Source of the DNA: Priestia aryabhattai
Lineage (GTDB): Bacteria; Bacillota; Bacilli; Bacillales; Bacillaceae_H
Assembly: GCF_023715685.1 (NCBI RefSeq)
Contig: NZ_JAMBOQ010000006.1
Span: 1 to 64,000, forward strand
Direction: 5' to 3'
DNA: 64,000 nucleotides
Shown here: in pieces, positions 40,711 to 48,831 of the stretch
How the letters are laid out: each line of letters opens with the position of its first letter
How positions within the stretch are numbered: the stretch's first letter is position 1
Notes under the pieces: model-generated
Seen by the model: only the letters and a program-made list of their open reading frames with translations
Database searches by the model: none
What the model was told of the DNA's origin: nothing
Made by a program: the position numbers and the translations under genes

Positions 40711-41724
40711 GTGGAAAATATATGTAAATATCCAATTGTACAAGCTCCCATGGCAGGAGGAGTTTCGACGCCTAAACTAGCTGCAGCTGTATCCAATAGC
40801 GGAGGGCTAGGGTTTTTAGCTGCGGGATATAAAAGTGCGCGTGAAATGGAGCAGGAAATTATAGAGATGCACTCACTTACGAAAAAACCTTATGGAGTGA
40901 ATTTGTTTGTTCCGACAAATGAAAAAGTAGCAGTTGAAGCACTTGATTGTTATCAAAAAGAACTGTCAAAAGCAGCTGAATATTTGGAATGTCAAGTTGG
41001 TATACCAAAGAATGACGATGATGAATGGAATGCTAAGCTCGACATCATTCAAAAACATCGAGTCCCTGCTGTGAGCTTTACATTTGGGTGCACGGATCGA
41101 GAGATTATAGAACGTTTAAAAGAAATTGGAAGCCGTGTTTTCGTTACGATTACAACACCTGAAGAAGGGGAAGTGGCTTTAAGAGCAGGAGCAGATGCGC
41201 TATGTTTGCAAGGAATTGAAGCCGGCGGCCATCGGTCTACTTTTTTAGAGAGTTCGGTGGATTACTCGCTTGTAAATTTGCTAAAAGAAGTTCGCCTAAT
41301 CACTAAAAAGCCATTGATTGCTGCAGGAGGGTTGATGACGGGGTCTGACATTAAAAGTGTGTTACAAGAAGGGGCATCTGCTGCACAGTTAGGTACGGCT
41401 TTTATTTGTTGTTCAGAAAGCGGAGCGAGTGCTCTTCATAAAGAAAGCATTCTTCAAAAGCGTTTTAATGAAACAGGAGTTACAAGAGCTTTTACAGGGA
41501 AACGTGCTAGAGGATTTGTGAATGCCTTTTTTATTTCCTATGATAAATCGGCACCATCTGCCTACCCTCATATTCATTACATGACAAAGCCTATTCGAAC
41601 AAAAGCTACACAAATGAATAATCCAGAGTATACTTCTTTGTGGGCAGGAACCGGATTTACAATGGCAAAAGAACTGCCTGCACATCTTATTATGGAAGAG
41701 CTTGTACAAGGATTAAATAAATGA
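40711..41724 (+). CDS. Nitronate monooxygenase (NPD family, FMN-dependent)
   Basis: TIM-barrel flavoprotein of 337 residues of the 2-nitropropane dioxygenase family, oxidising toxic nitronates such as propionate 3-nitronate. Typical motifs are the N-terminal PIVQAPMAGGVSTP, GGLGFLAAGYKS, LCLQGIEAGGHRST with the putative catalytic His, LIAAGGLMTGSDI and GTAFICCSESGA for FMN binding. I choose GTG 40711, which has GAGGTGATAAG just upstream; an in-frame ATG at 40684 lacks a site. A NAD(P)H-quinone reductase or enoyl reductase (FabK-like) activity cannot be fully excluded. It is a single gene between a terminator and merR. Confidence 0.87.
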   Translation: MENICKYPIVQAPMAGGVSTPKLAAAVSNSGGLGFLAAGYKSAREMEQEIIEMHSLTKKPYGVNLFVPTNEKVAVEALDCYQKELSKAAEYLECQVGIPKNDDDEWNAKLDIIQKHRVPAVSFTFGCTDREIIERLKEIGSRVFVTITTPEEGEVALRAGADALCLQGIEAGGHRSTFLESSVDYSLVNLLKEVRLITKKPLIAAGGLMTGSDIKSVLQEGASAAQLGTAFICCSESGASALHKESILQKRFNETGVTRAFTGKRARGFVNAFFISYDKSAPSAYPHIHYMTKPIRTKATQMNNPEYTSLWAGTGFTMAKELPAHLIMEELVQGLNK

Positions 41725-41787
41725 CGAGAATGACGCTGTTGCTTGCTGTAAGTACAAGCAGCTTTACATAAAGAAGGTGAACTCATA

Positions 41788-42609
41788 GTGCAAAACAAAT
41801 TTACAATTGGGCAAATGGCCAGACTGCATGATATTCCGATTAAAACACTTCGCTATTATGATGAAATTGGTCTGTTCGAGCCTTACGAAGTTGATTCGCA
41901 AACCGGATATCGTTATTATACGTTAGAACAATTTAAGAAATTAGATATCATTGTCTATTTAAAGCTGATGGGAGTTCCGTTAAAAGAAATTAAAAGAAAG
42001 ATGGAGCACAGCAGTTTGGATGAATTTATTGGGACCTTAGCGGAATATCAGCAGGTAACAAAAGAAAAAATTCGTCACCTTCAAAGAGTGAATGCGCAGT
42101 TAACAACTCGAATGAAGGAATTAGAACAGACGAGACATATTAAACAAATAGGAGTCCCGTTCATTAAACACCTTCCTTCTCGTGAAGTTGTTCAAGTAAA
42201 AGCAGAGGTAGGTACGTTAGATGGGACTGAAAGTGTTCTCCGTGATTTAAAAAAGAAAATTAGTCATATTACCCCGATTATGATTGGGAAAGTAGGATTT
42301 ATGCTATCGGTAGAAAACACGAAAAAACGCCAATTTACAGATTACGATGGCATTTTTTTATTAGTAGAAAGCGATGTTTCTTTTAAGCATGAACTCGTTA
42401 CGTTAATACCTGAAGGCAATTATGCATCTATTTATATGAGAGAAAAGAGAGATACAACAGGAGTCTATTATGATGCGTTACTGAGCTTTATCCATGCGGA
42501 AGGATACAAAGCAGAAGGTCCTTTTTTAATTCGGCGAATTGTAGATTCATTTATTTCTCATCATGAAGAAGAGCGGCTGACGGAAATTCAGCTTCGAATT
42601 ACGTCTTGA
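41788..42609 (+). CDS. MerR family transcriptional activator with effector-binding domain
   Basis: A 273-residue regulator of the BmrR/BltR type. The N-terminal winged HTH (FTIGQMARLHDIPIKTLRYYDEIGLFEP, TGYRYYT) is followed by a coiled-coil dimerisation helix (residues about 75-115) and a C-terminal GyrI-like ligand-binding domain. Start GTG 41788 after AAGAAGGTGAAC. Its stop codon lies within the -35 element of the promoter for the downstream efflux gene, which has the 19-bp spacer characteristic of MerR-activated promoters. It probably activates the pump in response to a drug-like ligand. Confidence 0.9.
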   Translation: MQNKFTIGQMARLHDIPIKTLRYYDEIGLFEPYEVDSQTGYRYYTLEQFKKLDIIVYLKLMGVPLKEIKRKMEHSSLDEFIGTLAEYQQVTKEKIRHLQRVNAQLTTRMKELEQTRHIKQIGVPFIKHLPSREVVQVKAEVGTLDGTESVLRDLKKKISHITPIMIGKVGFMLSVENTKKRQFTDYDGIFLLVESDVSFKHELVTLIPEGNYASIYMREKRDTTGVYYDALLSFIHAEGYKAEGPFLIRRIVDSFISHHEEERLTEIQLRITS

Positions 42610-42636
42610 CTATCCAGTAGCTGGAGGGTTTAAGAT
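42606..42636 (+). promoter_or_regulatory. MerR-type promoter/operator of the efflux gene
   Basis: TTGACT (42606-42611) and TAAGAT (42631-42636) are separated by 19 nt rather than 17. The spacer contains the imperfect palindrome ACTATCCAG / CTGGAGGGT (42609-42629). This arrangement is the signature of promoters untwisted by MerR activators. Confidence 0.75.
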
Positions 42637-42676
42637 GAGAATATTGTAAAACTGCTGAAGGGAGAGACAACAATAG

Positions 42677-43897
42677 ATGAATCAGCAAAGTATTTCCCAA
42701 GGAATGTCTTTAAGCCGAGGAAATCGAATTTTATTTATTTTAATCTTGGGTTCACTGAGCGCATTTGGCCCGTTATCAATCGATATGTATTTGCCAGCGC
42801 TACCGACGCTTGCTAGAGAATTGAATACTTCAGCTTCTTTAGCACAGGTCAGTCTGACAGCTTGCTTATTGGGCTTAGCATTTGGGCAAGTGGTAATGGG
42901 GCCATTCAGTGATATTCGCGGAAGGAAAAAGCCGCTTGTAGCAGCATTAATCACCTATGCGATTGCATCTATTTTATGCGTGTTTGCGCCGTCTATTTGG
43001 ATTTTTATTGTTTTACGATTTGTTCAAGGTATGGCAGGAGCAGCAGGAATGGTTATTTCAAGAGCGAGCGTGCGAGACTTGTTTTCAGGTTCGGATTTAA
43101 CAAAGTTTTTCTCCATGCTTATGCTTGTAAATGGTTTAGCTCCTATTTTGGCTCCGGTTGCCGGTGGACAGCTGCTGACGGTTATGTCGTGGCGCGGAGT
43201 ATTTGGTGTGTTAGCCGTGATTGGTGCACTAATGTTTTTTGCCGTTTTATTTGGTTTAAAAGAAACGCTGCCGGTCGAACGTCGTAAAGAAGGTGGATTA
43301 ACAGAAGTACTTCGTACGTTTGGCGTATTACTAAAAGATGGTGTCTTCGTGGGATATGCGCTGGCGCAAGGTTTTATTATGAGTGCTATGTTTGCTTATA
43401 TCTCAGGTTCTACATTTGTCCTTCAAGACATTTATGGACTGTCTCCGCAGATGTTCAGCTTTGTTTTTGCTATTAACGGCCTTGGACTAATTATAGCTAC
43501 TCAAGTGACAGGACGTTTAGCGGGTAAAGTAAAAGAAGCTACTCTTCTTATTTATGGATTGTTTCAAGCAGCCGTTGGAAGCGTGCTTTTAGTGGTCGTG
43601 ATTGCTACTCACACATCAGTTGTTTTGGTCTGCATCTTGCTTTTCTTTGTTGTATCAAGCGTAGGAATTGTGAACACAACTGTTTTTTCACTTGCTATGC
43701 AAAATCAAGCTTCTAATGCGGGAAGTGCTTCAGCGCTTCTAGGATTGCTTCCGTTCTTGCTCGGAGCAGCTGTAGCTCCTCTTGTTGGACTTGGAGGAGG
43801 GCAAAATGCTTTGCCGATGGGCATTGTAATTATGGTCTGTGATTTATTAGCATTAGGTGTGTACATGACGTTAGTGAGACAAAAAACTGCATCATAA
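42677..43897 (+). CDS. Bcr/CflA family multidrug MFS efflux transporter
   Basis: A 406-residue protein of the major facilitator superfamily with 12 hydrophobic segments. The Bcr/CflA signature is clear: FGPLSIDMYLPALPTLARELN after TM1, the loop 2-3 motif A GPFSDIRGRKKPL, and motif C region RFVQGMAGAAGMVISRASVRDLF. It likely exports drugs by proton antiport. Start ATG 42677, preceded by GAAGGGAGAG. It lies 67 nt after merR under a MerR-type promoter. Confidence 0.9.
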   Translation: MNQQSISQGMSLSRGNRILFILILGSLSAFGPLSIDMYLPALPTLARELNTSASLAQVSLTACLLGLAFGQVVMGPFSDIRGRKKPLVAALITYAIASILCVFAPSIWIFIVLRFVQGMAGAAGMVISRASVRDLFSGSDLTKFFSMLMLVNGLAPILAPVAGGQLLTVMSWRGVFGVLAVIGALMFFAVLFGLKETLPVERRKEGGLTEVLRTFGVLLKDGVFVGYALAQGFIMSAMFAYISGSTFVLQDIYGLSPQMFSFVFAINGLGLIIATQVTGRLAGKVKEATLLIYGLFQAAVGSVLLVVVIATHTSVVLVCILLFFVVSSVGIVNTTVFSLAMQNQASNAGSASALLGLLPFLLGAAVAPLVGLGGGQNALPMGIVIMVCDLLALGVYMTLVRQKTAS

Positions 43898-43936
43898 AAA
43901 AAGCTACTTGGCTGTTGAGAGCCAAGTAGCTTTTTT
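43896..43936. terminator. Bidirectional terminator between the efflux gene and the DUF2680 gene
   Basis: AAAAAAGCTACTTGGC / GCCAAGTAGCTTTTTT, a perfect 16-bp inverted repeat with an 8-nt loop. Confidence 0.92.
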
Positions 43937-43938
43937 AG

Positions 43939-44451
43939 TTATTGAGCTGTATGCTCGTGCTTTTCAAATGGCATTGTGACGCCAAGCTTTTGAATTTCTT
44001 TTTTTGCATTTTCTAAAATGGTTTCAGCTTTAGCTTTTGTTTCAGCATCTAATCCATTTAGAAAATCTTTCTTTTTAGCAGGAAGTTGGACGCCGAGTTC
44101 TTTTAATTTGGCCTCAGCTTGTTCCTTAGTCAGCGTGCCGTCGCGAAGCTGATCCATGATAGCTTTGGCTTTTTTCTTAGTAGCCGCATCTAGATTGCTG
44201 AAGGGACCGTCTTTGTGCTGAGGCAAGCTTACGCCGAGTTTTTGTAATTTTTCCTGCGCTTTTTTCATAATATCATCAACTTTTTGTTTTGTTGCATCAT
44301 CTGTATTTGTTGTACTGCCATTTGTTCGCTCTACAACTGTTGAAGAGTTTGTTTCATCTTTGCTTGCTGCAAATGCCGTGGAATTTGCAGCGGCCATAAC
44401 TCCTAATGTTAAACCGCTTGCCATGATATAACCGAATAGTTTCTTTTTCAT
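43939..44451 (-). CDS. Secreted DUF2680 (YckD-like) protein with three repeats
   Basis: An exported protein of 170 residues. The signal peptide (KKLFGYIMASGLTLGVMAAANSTAFA) ends in AFA-A, so cleavage is expected at about residue 29. The mature part consists of three imperfect repeats at about 51-85, 88-132 and 136-163, each with the pattern D-x-x-T-K-x-K, then I-M/L, and ending with LGV/KLG. The middle copy is longer because of an added segment DGTLTKEQAEAKLKE. Start ATG 44451, preceded by AAGGAGTG. The promoter on the minus strand is probably TGGACA (plus 44495-44500) - N17 - TATAAC (plus 44472-44477). Function unknown. Confidence 0.82.
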   Translation of the reverse strand: MKKKLFGYIMASGLTLGVMAAANSTAFAASKDETNSSTVVERTNGSTTNTDDATKQKVDDIMKKAQEKLQKLGVSLPQHKDGPFSNLDAATKKKAKAIMDQLRDGTLTKEQAEAKLKELGVQLPAKKKDFLNGLDAETKAKAETILENAKKEIQKLGVTMPFEKHEHTAQ

Positions 44452-44596
44452 GCTGTTGTCACTCCTTAAAAGTTATAGGGATGTGGTACAGAGCTGTCCA
44501 CAATTGTTAATGTAACCACCAATAGTGAAAAAATGGTGAAAATAGATAAAAAACGAAAAAATATAGGGGCATTTCTTGAACCCTACAGCTCTTTTA

Positions 44597-44625
44597 TTGG
44601 ACAACAAAATGAAATTCGATATGAT
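44597..44625 (+). promoter_or_regulatory. Sigma-A promoter of the M15 peptidase gene
   Basis: TTGGAC (44597-44602), 17 nt, TATGAT (44620-44625), about 43 nt before the start codon. Confidence 0.6.
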
Positions 44626-44667
44626 TTTATCTAAGTAATAACATAAAAGAATGGAGACTTTATATAG

Positions 44668-45189
44668 ATGAACGTTCTTGAAAAATTAGGAATAGCTTTG
44701 ATAGTTGCAATAGCGGTAAACCTAGTGTTTTTGTTTCGAGATGAATTAAAGCCAGGTCCAACGTTAGAAGATTTCTCAGGAGCAACTGAGTTGCATCCTG
44801 TCTTAGAAGAAAAGAAAAATGAACTTGTTCAAAAAGCAAGTGACCAAGGAATTTCAATTGTAATCACGGAAGGTTTCCGTTCAAAAGAAGAACAAAATAA
44901 GCTTTATGCAAAAGGCAGGACGGAAGAAGGCGATATTGTGACCTATTCAAAAGGCGGCCAATCTTATCACAATTATGGATTAGCTATTGATTTCACTATT
45001 CAGTTAAAAGATGGACGAGTCATTTGGGACATGGAATATAACGGCAATAATAACAATCAATCTGATTGGATGGAAGTTGTAGACATAGCAAAAAATTTAG
45101 GGTTCGAATGGGGAGGAGAGTGGCAAGGTTTTAAAGACTATCCTCATTTGCAAATGATTCCCGAAAATATAACAGACCACACACGCTAA
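44668..45189 (+). CDS. cwlK: M15 family peptidase, CwlK-like L-Ala-D-Glu endopeptidase
   Basis: A cell-wall peptidase of 173 residues. It has an N-terminal hydrophobic segment (residues 6-24) acting as signal or anchor. The VanY/M15 zinc site is present: SxHxxGxAxD as SYHNYGLAID with His101 and Asp108, and the third ligand in DYPHLQM. EGFRSKEEQNKLYAKGRT is the usual preceding region. Length and sequence resemble B. subtilis CwlK, which cuts between L-Ala and D-Glu of the stem peptide; D,D-carboxypeptidase activity is the alternative. Start ATG 44668 after AATGGAGAC. A terminator follows directly. Confidence 0.87.
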   Translation: MNVLEKLGIALIVAIAVNLVFLFRDELKPGPTLEDFSGATELHPVLEEKKNELVQKASDQGISIVITEGFRSKEEQNKLYAKGRTEEGDIVTYSKGGQSYHNYGLAIDFTIQLKDGRVIWDMEYNGNNNNQSDWMEVVDIAKNLGFEWGGEWQGFKDYPHLQMIPENITDHTR

Positions 45190-45206
45190 CAAAGCGTGTT
45201 TTTTTA
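45181..45206 (+). terminator. Terminator overlapping the end of cwlK
   Basis: ACACGCT / AGCGTGT with loop AACAA, followed by seven T; the cwlK stop codon is at the start of the loop. Confidence 0.85.
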
Positions 45207-45663
45207 GAGGAATAATATAATTTTACTATATTTATGTCAGAACCTCTAACATGACTAGAAGCTTGTAATTTCTTTTTTTATAAATTTACTGCTAAGAAAA
45301 TTATATATTAATATAATAAAAAATGTAGACAAATAATTAGGAAGAAGGATGATTAGAGAGAACTGCCTCACAAAAATGAAGGACAATTCGTATAAAGATA
45401 TGCGTTAACTAATATAATCTATTGATTAAGCTTATACAAGTACCTTCAGCCCAGCGAATGTATGCTTACATATTGGAAAATGCCGACAAAACCTTTTACT
45501 TTTCTAGCATATTTTATTTGAAGATAGTTCATTTTGATTACAAAAAAGAGATAATTTGTCAACTATTGACTTTATTTTAAGGGTAAGAATATAATTTTTA
45601 ATATATTTTAAATATTTCAAAAATTTAAATATTCATTATTTTTCACAGATTAGGAGGGGGAAA
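45207..45663. other. Long AT-rich intergenic region before glnQ
   Basis: About 455 bases without a convincing gene. A 19-codon open frame (45349-45408) starts just after AGGAAGAAGG but has no similarity I recognise. The promoter TTGACT (45566-45571) - N18 - TATAAT (45590-45595) close to glnQ is the only clear signal. The sequence between is AT-rich and shows no strong hairpin. Confidence 0.6.
45566..45595 (+). promoter_or_regulatory. Sigma-A promoter of glnQHMP
   Basis: TTGACT, 18 nt, perfect TATAAT; about 70 nt before the glnQ start, in AT-rich sequence. Confidence 0.65.
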
Positions 45664-46392
45664 ATGATTGTTTTTGACAGGGTGAATAAATATTACGGTG
45701 ATTTTCACGTATTAAAAGATATCAATTTAACCATTGAAAAAGGCGAAGTGGTCGTCGTAATTGGACCTTCGGGTTCAGGTAAAAGTACGATACTCCGATG
45801 CATAAATTATTTAGAAACAATATCTGATGGACAGTTAACCGTAAATAATATATTGGTTGCGGATAAAAAAACAAATATTAATAAACTGCGCCGCAATATA
45901 GGTATGGTGTTTCAGCATTTTTACTTATATCCGCACAAAACGGTTTTAGAAAATATCACTTTAGCACCTATGAAAGTACTGGGACAGTCTTCCGAAGAAG
46001 CTAAGAAAACAGCTCTATATTATTTAGATAAAGTAGGAATTGGCGAAAAAGCTAATGCTTATCCATCCCAGCTTTCAGGCGGCCAGCAGCAGCGTGTAGC
46101 CATTGCGAGGGGACTCGCGATGAAACCAGAGATTATGCTTTTTGATGAGCCTACCTCTGCCCTTGATCCAGAAATGATTGGAGAAGTGCTAGATGTCATG
46201 AAAACATTGGCTAAAGAAGGAATGACGATGGTAGTAGTAACTCATGAAATGGGGTTTGCAAAAGAAGTAGCAGACCGCATTGTATTTATGGATCAAGGAA
46301 AAATCTTAGAAGAGGCAATTCCGGCTGAGTTTTACGAAAACCCGCAAGAAGAAAGGGCTCGCTTATTTCTTAGCCGTATTTTAAATCATTAA
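45664..46392 (+). CDS. glnQ: Polar amino acid (glutamine) ABC transporter ATP-binding protein
   Basis: ATPase subunit of a polar amino acid importer, 242 residues. Walker [10 protein letters not shown] (about 37-45), Q-loop [18 protein letters not shown] signature LSGGQQQR, Walker [12 protein letters not shown] and the switch His in VVTHEMGFA are present. The C-terminal sequence [12 protein letters not shown] is the same as in B. subtilis GlnQ as I recall it, supporting a glutamine specificity. Start ATG 45664 after TTAGGAGGGGG. First gene of a four-gene operon in glnQHMP order. Confidence 0.92.
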   Translation: MIVFDRVNKYYGDFHVLKDINLTIEKGEVVVVIGPSGSGKSTILRCINYLETISDGQLTVNNILVADKKTNINKLRRNIGMVFQHFYLYPHKTVLENITLAPMKVLGQSSEEAKKTALYYLDKVGIGEKANAYPSQLSGGQQQRVAIARGLAMKPEIMLFDEPTSALDPEMIGEVLDVMKTLAKEGMTMVVVTHEMGFAKEVADRIVFMDQGKILEEAIPAEFYENPQEERARLFLSRILNH

Positions 46393-46413
46393 TTGTTTAA
46401 TAGGGGGAGTAAC

Positions 46414-47229
46414 ATGAAGAAATCAAAAACGTTTTTAAAGGCAGCTGTGCTTTCATTAGCAGCGGCTATGATGTTAGCAGCTTGCGGAGGGAAAAGTGAA
46501 GAAACGAGTGGGTCGTCAGCTAAAAAAGATGCTCTCACTGAAATCAAAGACCGAGGGAAAATCGTCATTGGGGTCAAAAATGATACTCGGTTGTTTGGAT
46601 TAAAAAATCCGAAGACGGGTGAAGTAGAAGGTTTTGACGTTGATATTTCCAAGCAGTTGGCTAAAGAGATTTTAGGAGATGAAAACAAGGTAGAATTTAA
46701 AGAAGTTACGTCCAAAACAAGGGTTCCTCTTCTTCAAAAAGGAGATATTGACGCTGTTGTTGCGACAATGACTATTACAGACGAACGTAAAAAAGAAGTG
46801 GATTTTACGGATGTGTATTTTCAAGCTGGACAGTCTCTTCTTGTGAAAAAAGGCAGTAAAATTAAAAGCATCGATGATTTGAAAAAAGGTACAAAAGTGT
46901 TGGCTGTTAAAGGATCAACTTCGGCTATTAATATTCGCGAAAAAGCACCAGAGACAACCGTATTAGAGTTTGAAAACTACGCAGAAGCATTTACGGCTTT
47001 AAAATCTAAGCAAGGAGACGCTTTAACAACTGATGATGCTATTCTTTATGGAATGGCTGATGAAGATCCTTCTTATGAATTAGTAGGAAAGCCGTTCACA
47101 GAAGAGCCTTATGGCATTGCTGTGAAAAAAGGAAACAAAGAGCTTGTAGATGCCTTAAATGATGCGCTCAAAAAGATGAAAGACTCTGGGAAATATGATG
47201 AAATTCACGACAAGTGGATTAAAAAATAA
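46414..47229 (+). CDS. glnH: Amino acid ABC transporter substrate-binding lipoprotein
   Basis: Extracellular binding protein of 271 residues. The signal peptide ends in the lipobox LAAC with Cys at about residue 24, and the Gly-Gly-Lys-Ser linker follows. The SBP family 3 fold is seen in DRGKIVIGVKNDTRLFG, GFDVDISKQLAKEI, TITDERKKEVDFTDVYFQAG, and VLAVKGSTSAINI. The start ATG 46414 has TAGGGGGAG; an in-frame TTG at 46393 overlaps no ribosome binding site. It follows glnQ by 21 nt, and a stable hairpin lies after it. Confidence 0.92.
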   Translation: MKKSKTFLKAAVLSLAAAMMLAACGGKSEETSGSSAKKDALTEIKDRGKIVIGVKNDTRLFGLKNPKTGEVEGFDVDISKQLAKEILGDENKVEFKEVTSKTRVPLLQKGDIDAVVATMTITDERKKEVDFTDVYFQAGQSLLVKKGSKIKSIDDLKKGTKVLAVKGSTSAINIREKAPETTVLEFENYAEAFTALKSKQGDALTTDDAILYGMADEDPSYELVGKPFTEEPYGIAVKKGNKELVDALNDALKKMKDSGKYDEIHDKWIKK

Positions 47230-47250
47230 GCATATAGTTTTCTTTTTTCA

Positions 47251-47274
47251 GGGTGAGCAGTATACTGCTCATCC
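47251..47274 (+). other. Intercistronic hairpin after glnH
   Basis: GGGTGAGCAG / CTGCTCATCC form a 10-bp stem (one G-T pair) with a TATA loop, 22 nt after the glnH stop, with no T run. It probably protects the binding-protein part of the mRNA from 3' decay. Confidence 0.6.
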
Positions 47275-47303
47275 TGCTTGCTTAGTTGAAGGGAGGAAGA
47301 AAA

Positions 47304-47942
47304 TTGTTGGATTTTTCAATTCTGACGAACAATATTGACCTTTATTTAGAGGGTTTTAAGTACACTATTATTGCGAGTCTAATCGCTTTAATAGCCAGTT
47401 TTGTACTTGGTACTGTGATTGCGGTGATGAGAATAGCACCGCTCAAAGTAGTCAATGCAATTGGTACTGTCTATGTAGAGTTCATTCGAAATATTCCACT
47501 TGTGGTTATTGTCTTTTTTATTTTTATTGTAGCAGGAATCAGCGGTACAGCGGCTGGGGTGCTGGGACTAACCATTTATACGGCAGCTTTTATCGCCGAA
47601 GCTATACGAGCAGGAATTATGGCTGTTCCAAAAGGGCAGCTTGAAGCGGCTCGTTCATCTGGCCTTACGTACGGTCAGGCGATGCGGTTTATTATATTAC
47701 CTCAAGCCATTAAAATCGTCATTCCTCCTCTTGGGAATCAATTTATTAATTTAGTAAAAAACTCATCTGTGTTAGGGATTGTTGCTGGTTTTGATTTAAT
47801 GTATCAGGCAGATCTTGTGTCCTCTCAAACTTATGTAGTGTTCGATGTGTATATTTTTGTGGCCTTGTTTTATTTAGTTTTAACCGTTCCGTTAAGTTTA
47901 GGAGTTGGTTATCTTGAGAAACGTCTTGGTAAAACAAGCTGA
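47304..47942 (+). CDS. glnM: Amino acid ABC transporter permease
   Basis: Membrane subunit of about 212 residues, HisMQ/GlnP family. Hydrophobic segments at about 15-40, 55-75, 80-105 and 180-205. The EAA loop that contacts the ATPase is EAARSSGLTYGQAMRFIILPQA. The start is TTG 47304 or TTG 47307, 7-10 nt after GGAGG; a more upstream TTG at 47286 lies before that site. It is followed after 14 nt by the second permease gene. Confidence 0.9.
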   Translation: MLDFSILTNNIDLYLEGFKYTIIASLIALIASFVLGTVIAVMRIAPLKVVNAIGTVYVEFIRNIPLVVIVFFIFIVAGISGTAAGVLGLTIYTAAFIAEAIRAGIMAVPKGQLEAARSSGLTYGQAMRFIILPQAIKIVIPPLGNQFINLVKNSSVLGIVAGFDLMYQADLVSSQTYVVFDVYIFVALFYLVLTVPLSLGVGYLEKRLGKTS

Positions 47943-47956
47943 AAGGAGTGAAAGTG

Positions 47957-48607
47957 ATGGATTTTATGGGTGCTTATTCTCTTGATCATCTTTCCTTCTT
48001 AATGGAAGGTTTTTGGGTCACTTTAAAAGTAGCATTCATTTCGATTGTATTAAGTTTTATTATTGGAAGTATAGTTGGTATTTTAAGGTATGCTCGTATT
48101 CCAGTTCTGTCTCATGTGCTTGCTTTTATCGTAGAAATTATCCGGAATTTGCCGCTGCTTTTAATCATCTTTTTTACATACTTTGCTTTACCTGAGATCG
48201 GAATTGATATGGAAATTACGTCAGCAGCTATTGTGGCCCTCACTGTATTTGAATCTGCTATGATTTCAGAGATTATCCGAAGCGGATTAAAATCAATTGA
48301 AAAAGGACAAATTGAAGCGGCACGTTCATCAGGCTTAAACTATTATCAAACGCTTCGTTTCGTTGTGCTGCCACAAGCTTTGCGACGAATGGTGCCTCCT
48401 TTGGTTAGTCAATTCATTTCATTATTAAAAGATACATCGCTTGCAGTGGTCATCGCACTTCCCGATTTGCTCCATAACGCTCAAATTATTTACGGGCAGA
48501 AACAAAGTTACGTGGTACCGATGTTTTTGATCATCGCCATGATGTATTTTATTGTGAATTATGCTTTATCAATCATTGCACGAAAATTAGAAGTCAAAAG
48601 GGTATAG
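47957..48607 (+). CDS. glnP: Amino acid ABC transporter permease
   Basis: Second permease subunit, 216 residues, paralogous to its neighbour. About five hydrophobic segments, and the EAA loop EAARSSGLNYYQTLRFVVLPQA. Start ATG 47957 is 8 nt after GGAG; GTG 47948 is within that site. Together with glnM it forms a heterodimeric channel. Its stop codon is inside a hairpin (AAGTCAAAAG / CTTTTGACTT, 48591-48622) followed by TATTTTT, which terminates the operon. Confidence 0.9.
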   Translation: MDFMGAYSLDHLSFLMEGFWVTLKVAFISIVLSFIIGSIVGILRYARIPVLSHVLAFIVEIIRNLPLLLIIFFTYFALPEIGIDMEITSAAIVALTVFESAMISEIIRSGLKSIEKGQIEAARSSGLNYYQTLRFVVLPQALRRMVPPLVSQFISLLKDTSLAVVIALPDLLHNAQIIYGQKQSYVVPMFLIIAMMYFIVNYALSIIARKLEVKRV

Positions 48608-48630
48608 AGGCTCTTTTGACTTTATTTTTG
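48591..48630 (+). terminator. Terminator overlapping the glnP stop codon
   Basis: AAGTCAAAAG pairs with CTTTTGACTT around a loop that contains the stop codon; TATTTTTG follows. Confidence 0.7.
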
Positions 48631-48644
48631 GAAAATAAATAACA

Positions 48645-48674
48645 TTGACAATGTATTGATTCAACGCATAAAAT
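48645..48674 (+). promoter_or_regulatory. Sigma-A promoter of the amino acid permease leader
   Basis: Perfect TTGACA (48645-48650), 18 nt, TAAAAT (48669-48674). It is about 160 nt before the permease start and 70 nt before a terminator hairpin. Confidence 0.7.
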
Positions 48675-48743
48675 GACTAAAGTAATAGTAGTTAAATCAG
48701 ATCATTTTCATTCATCATAGAGAAGAAAAAACAGTGTTGGCCC

Positions 48744-48775
48744 AACCCCTACTGAATATCCGGTAGGGGTTTTTG
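48744..48775 (+). terminator. Leader terminator upstream of the amino acid permease
   Basis: AACCCCTAC / GTAGGGGTT with a 10-nt loop, then TTT. It is 57 nt before the permease gene and downstream of its promoter, so it acts as an attenuator or ends a small RNA of about 95 nt. Confidence 0.75.
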
Positions 48776-48831
48776 AGCAAGAGGTGATTTGGTTAAACTA
48801 ACACGTAAAATGAACAGAAGGGACGGGCATC

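Noticed and set aside
45349..45408. Nineteen-codon open frame after AGGAAGAAGG
   Set aside because: The spacing to the ATG is too short for a normal ribosome binding site and no promoter is convincing, so I did not list it as a gene.
45608..45640. CodY-like AT-rich palindrome before glnQ
   Set aside because: The best alignment to the 15-bp consensus has about four mismatches in very AT-rich sequence, which is expected by chance.
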